From NCBI RefSeq assembly GCF_026210795.1, contig NC_089438.1, forward strand, positions 2,191,501 to 2,255,500: a DNA stretch of 64,000 nt, written 5' to 3'. This DNA comes from Rhizophagus irregularis (Eukaryota > Glomeromycota > Glomeromycetes > Glomerales > Glomeraceae). The translations under genes were made by a program, and so were the position numbers. The notes beneath the pieces are model-generated. The model saw only the letters and a program-made list of their open reading frames with translations, was not told the DNA's origin and made no database searches. Each line of letters opens with the position of its first letter. The stretch's first letter is position 1. Positions 1 to 10,058 of this stretch are shown here, one piece after another.

Positions 1-430
1 AAATAAGAGTAGAATAATCCATAAAAACTAATAAGTGAAGGGGGAGAGAGAACATAAGGATCTGTCATTTCTTGTTTAAGAACTGTAAGCAGTAAATCTA
101 TATAAATAACCTATAAAAGAGGAGAAATAACTTCGCCTTGGTTGATACCAATGCGAAACCTATAAAAAAGGAGTATTCCCATGACAACCATTCATCAAGA
201 GTGGCAGATCCAATAAGGAATCGTAGATAGAGGGAGATACATCAGCCATTGGTGGTAAGTGGAGGACCATCTATTAGGAAGTAAAGAAACAGAAGCAAGA
301 GGAGTAGATTTGATGGGAACAAAGTTTTGAAAGTGGTTGACAACAGCATTATCGATGTCCTTAGAATTAGTCAATAAGTGAAAGTGAGATGAGTAATCAA
401 TAAAGATGCAAAAACTCTTTCCCAAAACTC
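1..430 (-). pseudogene. LINE reverse transcriptase fragment
   Basis: Decayed piece of a non-LTR retrotransposon reverse transcriptase, cut by the window edge. Conceptual translation of the minus strand, ignoring stops and frameshifts, gives a GINQGEVISPLLYRLF block (about 170-90) like the LINE RT segment GxxQGxxxSPLL, followed near the window start by a LVFMDYSTLI stretch that resembles the FxDD catalytic box with one Asp lost. The 76-codon open stretch at 195-425 is the upstream part of the same domain (palm/fingers, ending in a WSSTYHQW region). Stops between the blocks mean it is not functional. I first considered a copia integrase for the open stretch, but the downstream RT blocks argue against that. 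Confidence 0.65.
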
Positions 431-508
431 ATTTTTTACGAAAATTTCTGCATAATAATTTTTTTATAAAAAATATTCCTTTACTTAATTTTATTACATA
501 AATATAAA

Positions 509-930
509 ATGAACATGAATAAGAGTAGAATACAATACGAACCAACTGTAGAGTTCGTTTCAGAATATAATTTTATATTTTACCAAACCATAATTCACCA
601 CTTAAGTTCGTTTGTAGAGGACGGTTTCCTCAAGAACTTATTCGAAAAAAACCTGTCAGTAGCTAAGGACAAAACTCAGTTACTGATAGAGAAGTTTGGC
701 GAAGCTGCCAACCCTATGAACTTCACTTCACAAGCTAAAGCTACGAATATACAACCTACCACTCTTTCGCTGACTTGGGAAAATTTTGCTACCATGAAGG
801 TATTACAGATGATGGATTGAAAGAGTCATCTGAAGCAGAGCTAGATAAAGATGATTTAGATTGATTAATCGATAATTTAGGTAATCCACCACCAAAACTA
901 GTAAAAGAAACGCCTCTAATACTGCCTGAT
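509..930 (+). pseudogene. unrecognised ORF, frameshifted
   Basis: A 103-codon ORF (509-820) starts with ATG and is rich in polar residues. Near 795 the coding signal appears to shift by one frame, giving a tail containing YHEGITDDGLKESSEAELDKD that runs to about 865. I do not recognise the family. Base composition (less AT-rich than flanks) and coherent amino-acid use on both sides of the shift suggest a real but broken gene, possibly the C-terminal part of a mobile-element protein since LINE remnants flank it. Confidence 0.35.
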
Positions 931-1015
931 GTGGAGGTTGTCTAAAGCCGTGTTTGATCTCGTGACTTGTAAAAATTTATTTTTTTACAAATAAAACTTT
1001 TTCGCCAATATATAA

Positions 1016-1254
1016 AACTTTCAAATTACACATAATATGTGTATTTTAACCTGCTGTGCAAGTTTACTTAGTTAGTGGGTTTTGAATACCGTTTTTGACA
1101 AATTTGAATTTTTCATTTTTATCATCCATTTTTGGATATGATCAGCAAAGATTATTCATTCATATGTAAAGTCAAAAACAGTGTTTAAAACCAGCTTTTT
1201 TTCACTAAGTAAACTTGTAAAGCAGGCCAAAATACACTTATTCTATAACTTTCA
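1016..1254. mobile_element. foldback/MITE with about 80-bp TIRs
   Basis: The arms 1016-1099 and 1171-1254 are inverted copies. The best block is GTGTATTTTAACCTGCTGTG... on the left against the complement of ...AGCAGGCCAAAATACAC on the right (about 34 bp with 4 mismatches), and the arms pair again at GTCAAAAAC. The 71-bp centre is AT-rich. There is no ORF. A single diverged end of the same family lies at 49978-50010. I could not fix the target duplication. Confidence 0.7.
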
Positions 1255-2410
1255 TACTTACATTAATCTTAGTTCATAAAAAAATGGCTTATTTATAAAC
1301 AAAAAACGTGTATTACAACTGATAAACAAGTTTAGAACCAATCAACAATGGATCTGAATACGGCCAATTTGGCTCACATCAGTACAAAATGAGTGATGGT
1401 CGATTATTACCAGTTTAACTATTATACATGTCATAATGTCATATAATTATTGTTTACCCAATCACAACTAAATAACTAAATTCACGCTGCGGGCACAATC
1501 ATGTGTTACTGTATCCAACATGTCCTTTAAATGTTATCTTTGCTAAAAACCTACTTCACCAGCTTACTTTTGAGCAGTTTGTATCTTATTAATGTCTTTC
1601 CTAAGAAAGTATTTGTTCATTTATTTCAAAATGAACCTTCTTTAAGGTATAATTCAGCACTATGAAAATATCGTTATACATTTAAAGGTGAGGCAGGAGA
1701 AAAACAAAAATAACAGGATATGTACTATTTGTGAATAGTGAAGAAATTTATGAAGTTTTTTTCAGTTAGGCACAAACAGAATGAATTGGTTGAATCTTTC
1801 AGTGTGAGACAGTTATCTGCACATTTACAACAGTTTTAGGAGAGTTTATTAATGGGTAAAGTTCAGAATTCTGCATACAAATTTTTTATAATTTTGAAGA
1901 ATTAATATTTTAATTTTTTTTCTTTTTTAGAAATGAAGTAACAAATGAAAATCACACTTCTGCTCACTCTGCAATACCTACAATCGCAATATAGATTTAT
2001 TTTACCACGCTCCCCCTTCAAGAATTAAATCAAAGATATATATATTGTAATATAAGATTTCAATAGGAATATTAAAAGATTTGATGATTTTAAAATACTA
2101 ACATATTGTAAACAACATGTTTGATAGAATTTCGTAATAATGCTGAATGCAAACATTTTTGTTGATGAATGTAATGAATGTCAACTTTGCCATTAAAATT
2201 TTTCTTCTAAAAACAAACTTTTAATACGTAAAGAAATAAATGCTGCAATAACAAAGTTATACCCTACTATACTTCTCTTCTTTTGCCTTACTATTAGAAT
2301 TAAATGAAAACACGCAAAATTTTCAGTATGGAACTGCAACTTGTACATTTATTACTAATTCTGAAGTTAATAAATTTATTTAATGTTGCAGCAATAAACT
2401 ATCAAATGCA
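1255..2410. other. AT-rich intergenic DNA
   Basis: I see no ORF, intron-exon structure or clear repeat in this stretch beyond short A/T runs and local TATATA tracts near 2040. It separates the foldback element from the LINE remnants. Confidence 0.5.
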
Positions 2411-2413
2411 TTG

Positions 2414-2590
2414 CGGAAAAAAAAAATAAAATAAAATAAAATTTAATGTCTGAATGGGTCGGATCAGGTTGGGTAATTGACTTGATTCGACCAAAGGCAA
2501 GTCATGAATTTGATAACCTGACCCAAATATCACATGTCGGTTCAGGTACCTGATCTGACCTGTTGACCTGATATATCTTGGGTCAAAAAA
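2414..2590. repeat. A-rich tail plus GACCTG/CAGGTC-type repeat
   Basis: An (A)n(TAAAA)n tract at about 2415-2443, of the kind left by LINE 3' ends, is followed by a 140-bp stretch with recurring, partly inverted motifs: GGGTCGGATCAGG, AACCTGACCC, CTGATCTGACCTG, TTGACCTGATAT and GGGTCAA. The inverted motif order suggests a small palindromic repeat or SINE-like element. No gene is seen. Confidence 0.4.
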
Positions 2591-2599
2591 ACGTTTTGG

Positions 2600-3990
2600 C
2601 GTTTTTTATATATCAAATCCACTCTCGAACTCACTGACCGACGGATGACTCAGATAGAATCTCATTTAGGTCTTTCACCCATTCCTGCTCCTAGTGATCC
2701 TGATCTGGATCTCATGCAAGATGATGCTCCTATTTCCCATGTTCCGCTCAACATCCAACCTTCTGCTAAATCTTCCTTACCACCCAAAAGTATCTTAACG
2801 TGACCCCAACTTCCTCCCCTAGTGCTCCACCATTTACACTTATCTCCTCCATGCAAGAAGAAATTAACGATCTCAAAAATAGCAGTCGTTATTGAAAGTA
2901 AATTGGATATGCTTACTGGTCATATCTAAGGTTGCTTGTCTAAACCTCTTCAGAATCCTACGATTAGTTTTGTCAAAATTTTACTATAGATTTATTATAG
3001 TTTCAGCAGAGTTTTAGCAGTTTCGGCATTTATAATAAGTTTCGGCAGTTTCACATTTCTCCAAAGTTTTGCCAGTTTTTTAATATAACTTTAATATAGT
3101 TTTGGCAGAATTTCACTTTTCAGCGAAATGCCATCTTGCCTAAACCCATAGGTTTCGGCAAGTAACCTTAGTCACATCCAACAATTCATCAGCTCCATTA
3201 GTGGCACTTCCTCAGAATAAGCTGATTCAGCTTCCTATGTTTAAATTTCTTCTTCTCATTTTATCTCCCCAACTGTATATATCATTGTGTTCTAATGTCG
3301 GACAATAATTTTGTTATTCACATGAATCTATGTTCTCCTCTTCCTATCCCTAATTCTTTTAATATTTCTTCCTTTGATGTCAATGGCCTTAAAATGAATG
3401 GTCAGACAAAAATTGAACAAATTTCTTTTAAACACATTTCCTTTGGTGGCATTGTTTATACTCATCTCCACCCTAAACAAATGAAATTTTTATCAAAACG
3501 TATTTCGGATTATACTGTTTTCTCTTCAGATCTGGATACTTCTAAACAAATCCTTTCTTCTGGTGGTATTTCTCTTTTCATCGCCAATTCCTTTGCTTCT
3601 CATGTACAAGATTTTGTTTCCCATTCCTCGCATTTGCTTTCTGTTGATTTATATTTTAAAGGCAATGTGAAATTACGCATATTTGTTGTTTATATTCCCC
3701 TCCTGCTGATGGTACTTTGCGCTCTGACACTATTGATTTGCCTCTCCAACAACTTATTTCTTCCAAACAAGCTGGTTTTTATCATCGATTTCAATATGCA
3801 TTTAGACAAATTTTATCCATTTATTATATCATCTCCTCTCTCATGGTTATAAAGATTATACTTCTGTTAACCTTTCTGACTCTTTAGGCACCTTTCATCA
3901 TAATGATCAAATTACTCGTATCGACTATGTATGGTCTTGCCCTCCTCAAAGGCTTTGCTCTTACCTCTTGCATCTTCAATGGATAATATT
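2600..3990 (+). pseudogene. LINE ORF1/APE endonuclease remnant
   Basis: Remnant of a non-LTR retrotransposon polyprotein. The 5' part (from ATG 2646) encodes a Pro/Ser-rich segment and, after a frameshift, a coiled-coil-like stretch with SKLDMLTGHI, then is interrupted by a MITE (2927-3170). The 185-codon ORF at 3295-3852 matches the apurinic-endonuclease-like domain of LINEs: SSFDVNGLK near its start, HLHPKQMKF, SSGGISLFI and LRIFVVYIP. After a frameshift near 3700 the domain continues to SLGTFHHNDQITRIDYVWS (about 3880-3938), the usual C-terminal block of this endonuclease. Frameshifts and the insertion make it inactive. No reverse transcriptase follows directly. Confidence 0.75.
2927..3170. 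mobile_element. 244-bp MITE with 8-bp TSD
   Basis: The ends are inverted: TAAGGTTGCTTGTCTAAACCT on the left against the complement of the right end, TAAGGTTACTTGCCGAAACCT (18 of 21 match). It is flanked by GTCATATC (2919-2926) and GTCACATC (3171-3178), an 8-bp target duplication with one mismatch, as produced by hAT-type transposases. The interior has recurrent TTTCGGCAGTTT motifs and no ORF. Removing the element plus one duplication rejoins the LINE reading frame exactly. Confidence 0.8.
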
Positions 3991-4373
3991 CCCGATGATG
4001 AACTGAGTCAAAAAAATGCATTTTCATTGGTACTAAAGTATTCAATACTTTCAACTAAAAATTCGATATTTGAGATATGTTCAGAAATTATTGACAACTT
4101 TCAAGGGGAAAAAGAGTTGGCACAGAACCAGGGGAAAGATATATGGAAGAATTCATAGACTATTATTATGTGCAAGATGAGCAAAATACGCATGATGAAG
4201 AAGAAGTTACTGTCGAACAATTTAATGAAAACTATCAAAACCTCATGCCATCTACCAAGAGTCAGCTAAATAGATTAAAAAATGAATTGGCTATAACACT
4301 CTGTAAAAAATGTTTAATGCCAACAAGAAATCAGGAATGTGACTGCTGGATTTTACAAATAGAGGAATACTAA
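3978..4373 (+). pseudogene. unrecognised small gene, one frameshift
   Basis: Two overlapping open stretches: one from ATG 3978 (MDNIPDDELSQKNAF...) ending near 4158, and one from ATG 4143 to 4373 (76 codons). The second has an acidic middle and a C-terminal Cys cluster with spacing C-x2-C-x8-C-x-C (CKKCLMPTRNQECDCW), possibly a small zinc-binding knuckle. One frameshift near 4140 would join them. No family is recognised. It lies just downstream of the LINE endonuclease and convergent with the TBP-like remnant, in a tight cluster unlike the sparse intergenic DNA elsewhere. Confidence 0.35.
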
Positions 4374-4392
4374 TTCTTCTCAAAATTATTTT

Positions 4393-5178
4393 TTACATCT
4401 GGGAAGGAGAATTGCGCACCAGATCATTCCACATAGTTCTAAAAATATCTTGAATAAAATCATAAACCATAATCATGGATAATTCGGCCTTAAATCTGAA
4501 CATATTAACCTTACCTGATTTAGGCCAAATATGTACCCGAATCTTCGATGTGAAGATTATAGCAATTTTAGAATGAACATCACCCACATCATGCTTAATA
4601 TACTTAATGGAAAATGGTAATTTCTCTTGAATACCATTATTAGATTCCAAAATATAAGCTAATGAGGTAAGATCAATAAACTTATTATCACCAATATTAA
4701 CCGCAAATCTGTAATTAAGCAGAAGAGGCTTACTTCCTCCCACAAGTTCAACAGAAGAAAACTTGGGTAACGAACATTTAGCAAGATAATGTAAGAAGAT
4801 ATCAACAGGTTCAAGAGATCCAAATACTTGTATACTGCCAGATCTGGGGAAGTATCGGATAACCTTTGTATTCTCAAATTCATCCGCAATAATTATAAAC
4901 TCAATACAAGCATTAAAAGTACTACCATCACCAGCACGTTTCCGTCTTCTAAATGGATTATCAGGAGTACTCCGTCGGCATCATTTTTTACCTTTAGGTT
5001 TAGTTAAGAATTGCTCATAACCCTCAAAAGCTTTATGAGTAAAATTGCTATTAATAGCAATTACATCCTTGGTAGGTTCTAGTCTCCCGCCAAGTTCAAT
5101 ATAATCAAGACCCAAAATATTAATTTTCAACTCTGTAAAATTAAGGGATGGAACAAGTTCACTAACACACTGATCCAT
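4393..5178 (-). pseudogene. TBP-like protein of large DNA viruses, broken
   Basis: The minus strand reads as one frame of about 195 codons (4980-4393) preceded by an open stretch from an ATG at 5178 (or 5235) to a TGA near 4981, so a stop/frame break separates an N-terminal third from the rest. The protein has two similar strand-rich repeats: FNACIEFIIIADE...KVIRYFPRSGSIQVFG and, about 120 residues later, KIAIIFTSKIRVHIWPKSGKVNM followed by VYDFIQDIF. A basic RRRKRAGDGS linker precedes the first. Two repeats, each ending in a [FK].[RK]SGxIx[IV] turn, and the linker are the layout of TATA-box-binding-protein-like proteins of nucleocytoplasmic large DNA viruses. The family call is from pattern recognition only. 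It sits head to head with F-box genes. It may be a relic of an endogenous giant virus. Confidence 0.5.
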
Positions 5179-5209
5179 TTTTTTATATAGGAAAAAGAAA
5201 GATTCAAAT

Positions 5210-5270
5210 GGAAAAACAAATTGAAGATTTTGCATCCATCAAATGGGAAAAACAAATTGAAGATTTCTCC
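5210..5270. repeat. short direct repeat before F-box remnant
   Basis: The motif GGAAAAACAAATTGAAGATT occurs twice about 36 bp apart (from 5210 and from about 5247), with a third partial copy (GAAAATCCCAATTGAA) near 5281. It lies between the divergent TBP-like and F-box remnants, so it could be a duplicated promoter segment. Confidence 0.4.
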
Positions 5271-5328
5271 CCCATCAATAGAAAATCCCAATTGAACATA
5301 TCTCGCACATCAATATCTCATGCAGGAT

Positions 5329-5924
5329 ATAATGGAAATTAATAGTTTACCCATCGAACTTTTGGAAAAGATAATCAAATCTGCATCTGAAGGTAAATAC
5401 AAGCAAGATCTTTGAGAATATGCATTAGTATGCAGAACATGGGCTGTAATAGCAAATTCTCTTCTATGGGTAAAGTAGATCTTTACAGCCATTCTCATAG
5501 AAAGGAGTTCCGGATGTATAAACATCTTACAATATTGGGAACAGTATGTGGGAAATATATCCAAAAACTCAAAATGGATGAGGCAAGATTATGGCCTATC
5601 TGTATTGTAAAGATATTGCGTGCTTGCCCAAATATTCAGGAACTTAGCATGGCAAGTTACCATTATTATGACGAAAGAGGTGATGTCAGAGATTTGCTAA
5701 GTAATATCTCACATTTATTGCCAAATCTTCAAAAGCTAGATATTAGATTTAGCCAAGATTATTTTGATAAAAATAACAGTATTGAGAAGCTTATAGAAAG
5801 TAATAAAAATTTGCAGATTACAGCTACACGTAGATGCAAAAAGAATAATAATTATATCGAACATTATCAAGATAGGAAATGGCTAGATTGTCGTATTTGC
5901 AAAACTGGAAGATATTCTGAATAG
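5329..5924 (+). pseudogene. F-box/LRR-type protein remnant
   Basis: From ATG 5329 the translation begins MEINSLPIELLEKIIKSA, then reaches a TGA at about 5413 followed in the same frame by EYALVCRTWAVIANSLLW: the LPxELLxxI...VCxxW signature of an F-box, which recruits SCF ubiquitin ligases through Skp1. After a second stop/frameshift near 5480 the frame with ATG 5412 carries a leucine-rich-repeat-like tail: LRACPNIQELSMA, HLLPNLQKLDIRFS and IEKLIESNKNLQI. The internal stop and frame change mean it cannot make a full protein. Confidence 0.7.
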
Positions 5925-6287
5925 TTAGCCATACTTCGGGATAAAGAAATCCAAATTTTATTATCTGTAATCTGCAACTAAAGCTCTCCATAAGCTGGCT
6001 TGCAAGTTGAGCAGGGATCTTTCCATCAAATTTTGCCACGTGTTTCTTCTCTGATCAAGGTACCTACATCTCTCGGCAGGATGCTTTGAGCTTGCAAGCT
6101 TAGTTGAAAGGGAGTTTTATCCACAACCATCTGGATAGAAAATTTTATTTTTTACTATCTGTAATTCACAGCTATCAGGATAAAAAAAAATCCCAATTTT
6201 TTACTATCCATATTCCACGACCATTCACATTCATGCAAAATGGGAAAAAGTAATTGAATAAAGCTAGTCTTCCATGTAGCAATAATA

Positions 6288-6713
6288 ATGCAACGACTAC
6301 CGGTAGAAGTAGCTGAACGAATTATTACCAATCTTTCAGATAAAGACCTATTTATTGGAAGTTCAGTATGCCGAGTGTGGTGGCAAATTGTTCGTCAAGA
6401 AGCATATAAGAGGTGGAAGAAATATGCTTGCAGGATTGGAGATATATATAAGGAAATCCAAGCTATAAGAGAGCGGGAACAGAAAGAAGAAATCGAGTGG
6501 CAAGAGGCTAGTTATGCAGTAGAAAAACTTAATAACTGTATGGGCACCTTTACTGGAAATCAGGTGTATATCATAAATAAGATGCTTAAATATGAGATGA
6601 TTGTAGATCCCCAGGAAAGGGAAATTATCAAATATACATCAAGTGAATTTAACTGGGGAGGAGATCCTTGGAGATTTGACTGGGAGTGGAATGAGTGGAC
6701 TCAACAGGAATAA
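6288..6713 (+). CDS. F-box domain protein
   Basis: An intact 141-residue single-exon ORF. Residues 1-45 (MQRLPVEVAERIITNLSDKD ... SSVCRVWWQIVRQEAYKRW) are a canonical F-box, expected to bind Skp1 and act as substrate receptor of an SCF E3 ligase. The rest is a charged helix (EREQKEEIEWQEA) and a Trp-rich tail (WGGDPWRFDWEWNEW), with no leucine-rich repeats or WD repeats, so its target is unknown. The first in-frame ATG is used. The preceding 70 bp contain a GGGAAAAAGTAATTGAATAAA stretch. F-box genes are strongly amplified in glomeromycetes, and small ones like this are common. A short tandem repeat follows the stop codon directly. Confidence 0.75.
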   Translation: MQRLPVEVAERIITNLSDKDLFIGSSVCRVWWQIVRQEAYKRWKKYACRIGDIYKEIQAIREREQKEEIEWQEASYAVEKLNNCMGTFTGNQVYIINKMLKYEMIVDPQEREIIKYTSSEFNWGGDPWRFDWEWNEWTQQE

Positions 6714-6719
6714 TGAAAT

Positions 6720-6915
6720 CCGCTGCCTGATATTACCAAAAAATTTGGGCACTACCCGTCACTATCCGGCACTGCCTGGCACTGCCAAAAAAATTTGGGC
6801 ACTACCTGTCACTGCCTGGCACTACCCATTACTACCCGTCACTGCCAACACTGCTTAGCACTGCCAAAAAAATTTGGGCACTACCCATCACTGCATGGCG
6901 CTGCCAAAGAAGTTT
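6720..6915. repeat. tandem repeat, GGCACTGCCAAAAAAATTTGGGC-type
   Basis: Three copies of CCAAAAAAATTTGGGCACTACC (about 6738, 6784 and 6862) are spaced by variable numbers of a 10-11-bp CACTGCCTGG / CACTACCCGT unit. AAAAAATTTGGGC is partly palindromic. The short overlapping ORFs here (6643-6858, 6795-6992) only reflect the absence of stops in the repeat. Confidence 0.75.
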
Positions 6916-6996
6916 GTGAAATATACGGATTTTTCCTAGTAAGATGGCGCTTTAATTTAAAGGGAAAATCAAAAGATGTCCCACATAAATAGCAGA

Positions 6997-9900
6997 CTAA
7001 TTTGTTTCGAGGATGTGAATTTTTTTTAAGTCAATAGTATCTATTTGCAAGGAAGTTACATTAGTTTTCCGCTTATGCAGGGAAATCGGAATAGTGATTT
7101 TTTTGTGTAATGATAAAGGGATGGTTAGCTGCCGATTTTGGAAATCTAGAATAACATTAGCACGATCAATCCAAGGTACACCTAGCAATAAAAAGTCCTT
7201 GTCACTCTTAACAACCATAAAGTCATCTTTGATCTTTTTAGAATTTTCTCCATCATACACAAGAATACCAAGGCCATATACTGTCCCAATAGTATCGGAT
7301 TTTATCACAACACTGCTACATTACTTCTATCCACATCAAGATTTAGGTGCTTTACAATATTATTGGATATTAGAGAGCTATCAGAACCAGTATCAAAAAT
7401 CGTTGTGGGGATAACTAAAGATTTCTCACTTTCAGGCGCTACTACCTTAGTTTTAATAGTAACTACATCACTAGCAGATTTGCGGTTAAAAAACCAAAAA
7501 CTATCAGTGCACATACTATCCTCATTTTTACGGATTAAATTCGCAGCCATATTACTGGATACAATCCCGATCATCGGCTGTAAAATAGCGGTGAAAGTTC
7601 TTTGATACTATCCCAAATTTTTTCTCATGTCTTTATCGAAGGTGATCCCTTAAGTTGGTTAAGTATTGGTTCTTTATAATTGATAAATTCTGCATTTAAA
7701 GCATTATATACAGATATAATAATCTCTTTTGGTACAGCATTAATGAAAGATTGAACTAAGGCCTTTAAAAGTAATTGGAAAACCTCAAAGATAATACGTT
7801 GCCTTTTAAGTCATGATTTCATCTTACCTCCTTCTTTCTTATCCACACACCTTCCTTCTGCACTCTTTTTTTTAATCCATAACAAGTATGCCGGGATGCA
7901 GAATAAGAATCAGAATCTGAATCACTGTCAGTGGAGTCAGATGAATCGGCAGAATCAAAAGAATCATGTACGTTAGATTTTGGACATGAACTTTTAGTAT
8001 GGCCAGATTTTCCGCAACTTGAATATTTTTTTGATTTTGACCTGCGTAATACCAAATACCTGATTGCCATGGTAAGCATGATTAGGAGGTAAATTTTTAT
8101 TAAGTTCTGTATCAATGAATGCTTCAAGATCTTCAATGGATATTTTACTTATATCAATATCTCTCAGAAGACCTAATTTGTATCCTAGAGCGACTAATCT
8201 CTGAAATGATACATCTTTTTGAAAACTTGAAAAGGGGCTAGATGATAGTACTGCCGCTAATGGTGGCACTGCAGATGGCGCGATCACAGGAATTTTAGAA
8301 TTTATAAGATTCTCAATATCTGCTAAAGTTGGACCCTGGTATGTAACTATAGGAGTATGTGTGGAGATAGAAGCGGGTGCTGTATCTGTCTTGTATCTCT
8401 CAATTTCTTCCAATTTATTTAGGATAAATGCAACAGAATTTTCCAAACCAATACGTCGTGTTTCCATCTGATTTTCACTAGAAAGGCCATTTAAGAACTG
8501 TTGTCATACTAATTGAGTTGGACAATAGCATGAAACGTAAGTTTAGACTTTTCAGATGTTATAGTAGGGAAGTAATGCTTAAAATGATATATTAATTGTC
8601 CAATACGTATTCCAGGAGCCACAATTGTACCTCCATTATTAGCATTAGGATTACTAGCAGCTAAATCAGTAGGACGACCACCGGCTATTGACCAATCTTC
8701 ATCCCATACAGTATGACTAGGTATAAAATCAGCACCAGTAATAGTATTAACTACAGCCGCCTGCCCATGTTGTGCAAGAGCTCTCCCCACAAATTGATTT
8801 GCATTTACACATGTATAGCACCATTATTCATACCATTAGCAGCAGCAAGATTAGCTACAGCAAGGTTATTCCGAATATTTGCACATTTCCAATTTTTTCC
8901 TTTGATATGCATTTCAAACCAATCTCTAGCATCATCTTCAAGTAAAGACTCAAAGATTCCATGAATCCTAACACAAGTCCTAGCATTAGCAGCAGGATCA
9001 AGTCCAGCAGACTCACACAATTGCCTGAATTCTTGAAGCCAAAGTTCTGGATCCTCACCTGATACTCCTCTAAATTTCTTAGGTGCGTATCCCGCCATTG
9101 CTGATTGTATTATTAAAAATTGTTGATTCAAATTTTGAAAACAGATTCTGCGCATTTTGAAGTTGATTTTGCACATTTTGCAGTTGATTTAGCCCATGAT
9201 TTTGACAGTTTAGAAATTGCTGAATAATAGCAATAGTTCACCTTCTATTCCACTCTGTTTCTCTATTATAGCGTTGCAATAATCTGTGAGCATTTCTTCT
9301 ACTCTCAAATTGAGTCTGGGTATTAGCCAATTGAATCTGACTGTTAGCTAATTGGGTTTGAGTATTTTGCGCAAGACCTTTCCAATGTTGACGATGATGC
9401 AACTCCTGTATATATGCATCCTTAAAGGTACATCTTGTATTTAGTACAGAGGCACGTGTATTATTAAGTTCTTGCCTTAGATATTCTTCACGGTTAAATG
9501 CATCATCCAACAAATCTTCAAGTCTAACCTCATTATTATTTTTATCTTCTATAATATTCCGCAATTCATCAGCATACCGGATAATAGCATCAAGACTATT
9601 ATTTGCAGTATTAAATAAATTATCTATATAAGGGGTAACTGGAATATTTTCTCGATCTAGACATACACGAATATCAGCTATACTATAGGCAATAACTCCC
9701 GATGATTTAAAATTTCTCTAATGGAATTGTGGGATTGTGGTGATTGTGGCATATTTTTCTGTTGTCTCCTGGCAAGTTCTTTTATTCGAGCTTTGAGTTG
9801 AATATTTAAAGTATCAACTTCAATCAACTGGCGTTCTAGTGCTTGTAGCCCTTCTTCTTTTAGTGATACTGCTTCTAATGCATTCTTAAGTTTTATACGC

Positions 9901-10058
9901 AATTCTGCATTTTTTTGCCTAAGTTCTTCTATTTCAGATTCATATCCTGAGACTACGCCATACAAGTATTTTATATATTGTTCCTGTGATTGTAATGTAC
10001 ATTCGAACTTTATAATTAACAATGTCTCTTCTGTCTGATCAAACATCGCAGCTTCCAC
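6997..10058 (-). pseudogene. gag-protease region of a retroelement
   Basis: A chain of minus-strand pieces in several frames forms one degraded gag-protease. In order: a coiled-coil N-terminus (10058-9678), Gln-rich repeats of LANTQTQ (9564-9238), a retrotransposon gag core with KKFRGVSGEDPELWLQEF and DDARDWFEMHIKGKNW (9176-8805), a DEDWSIAGGRPTD segment (8790-8509), a capsid-like tail (8467-8160), a CCHC zinc knuckle C-x2-C-x4-H-x4-C (about 8020-7980), and an aspartic protease with the catalytic IFDTGSDSSLIS motif (near 7390) and the flap-to-end segment LLGVPWIDRANVILD (near 7160). Each join needs a frameshift or stop removal. No reverse transcriptase or LTR was found, so the copy is truncated. 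The layout matches gag-pol elements common in Rhizophagus-type genomes. Confidence 0.8.

Noticed and set aside
195-425. Copia-type integrase fragment
   Set aside because: The adjacent GINQGEVISPLLYRLF and FMDYSTLI blocks fit a LINE reverse transcriptase better.
2662-2856. 64-codon minus-strand ORF
   Set aside because: Antisense to the LINE ORF1-like segment, no features.
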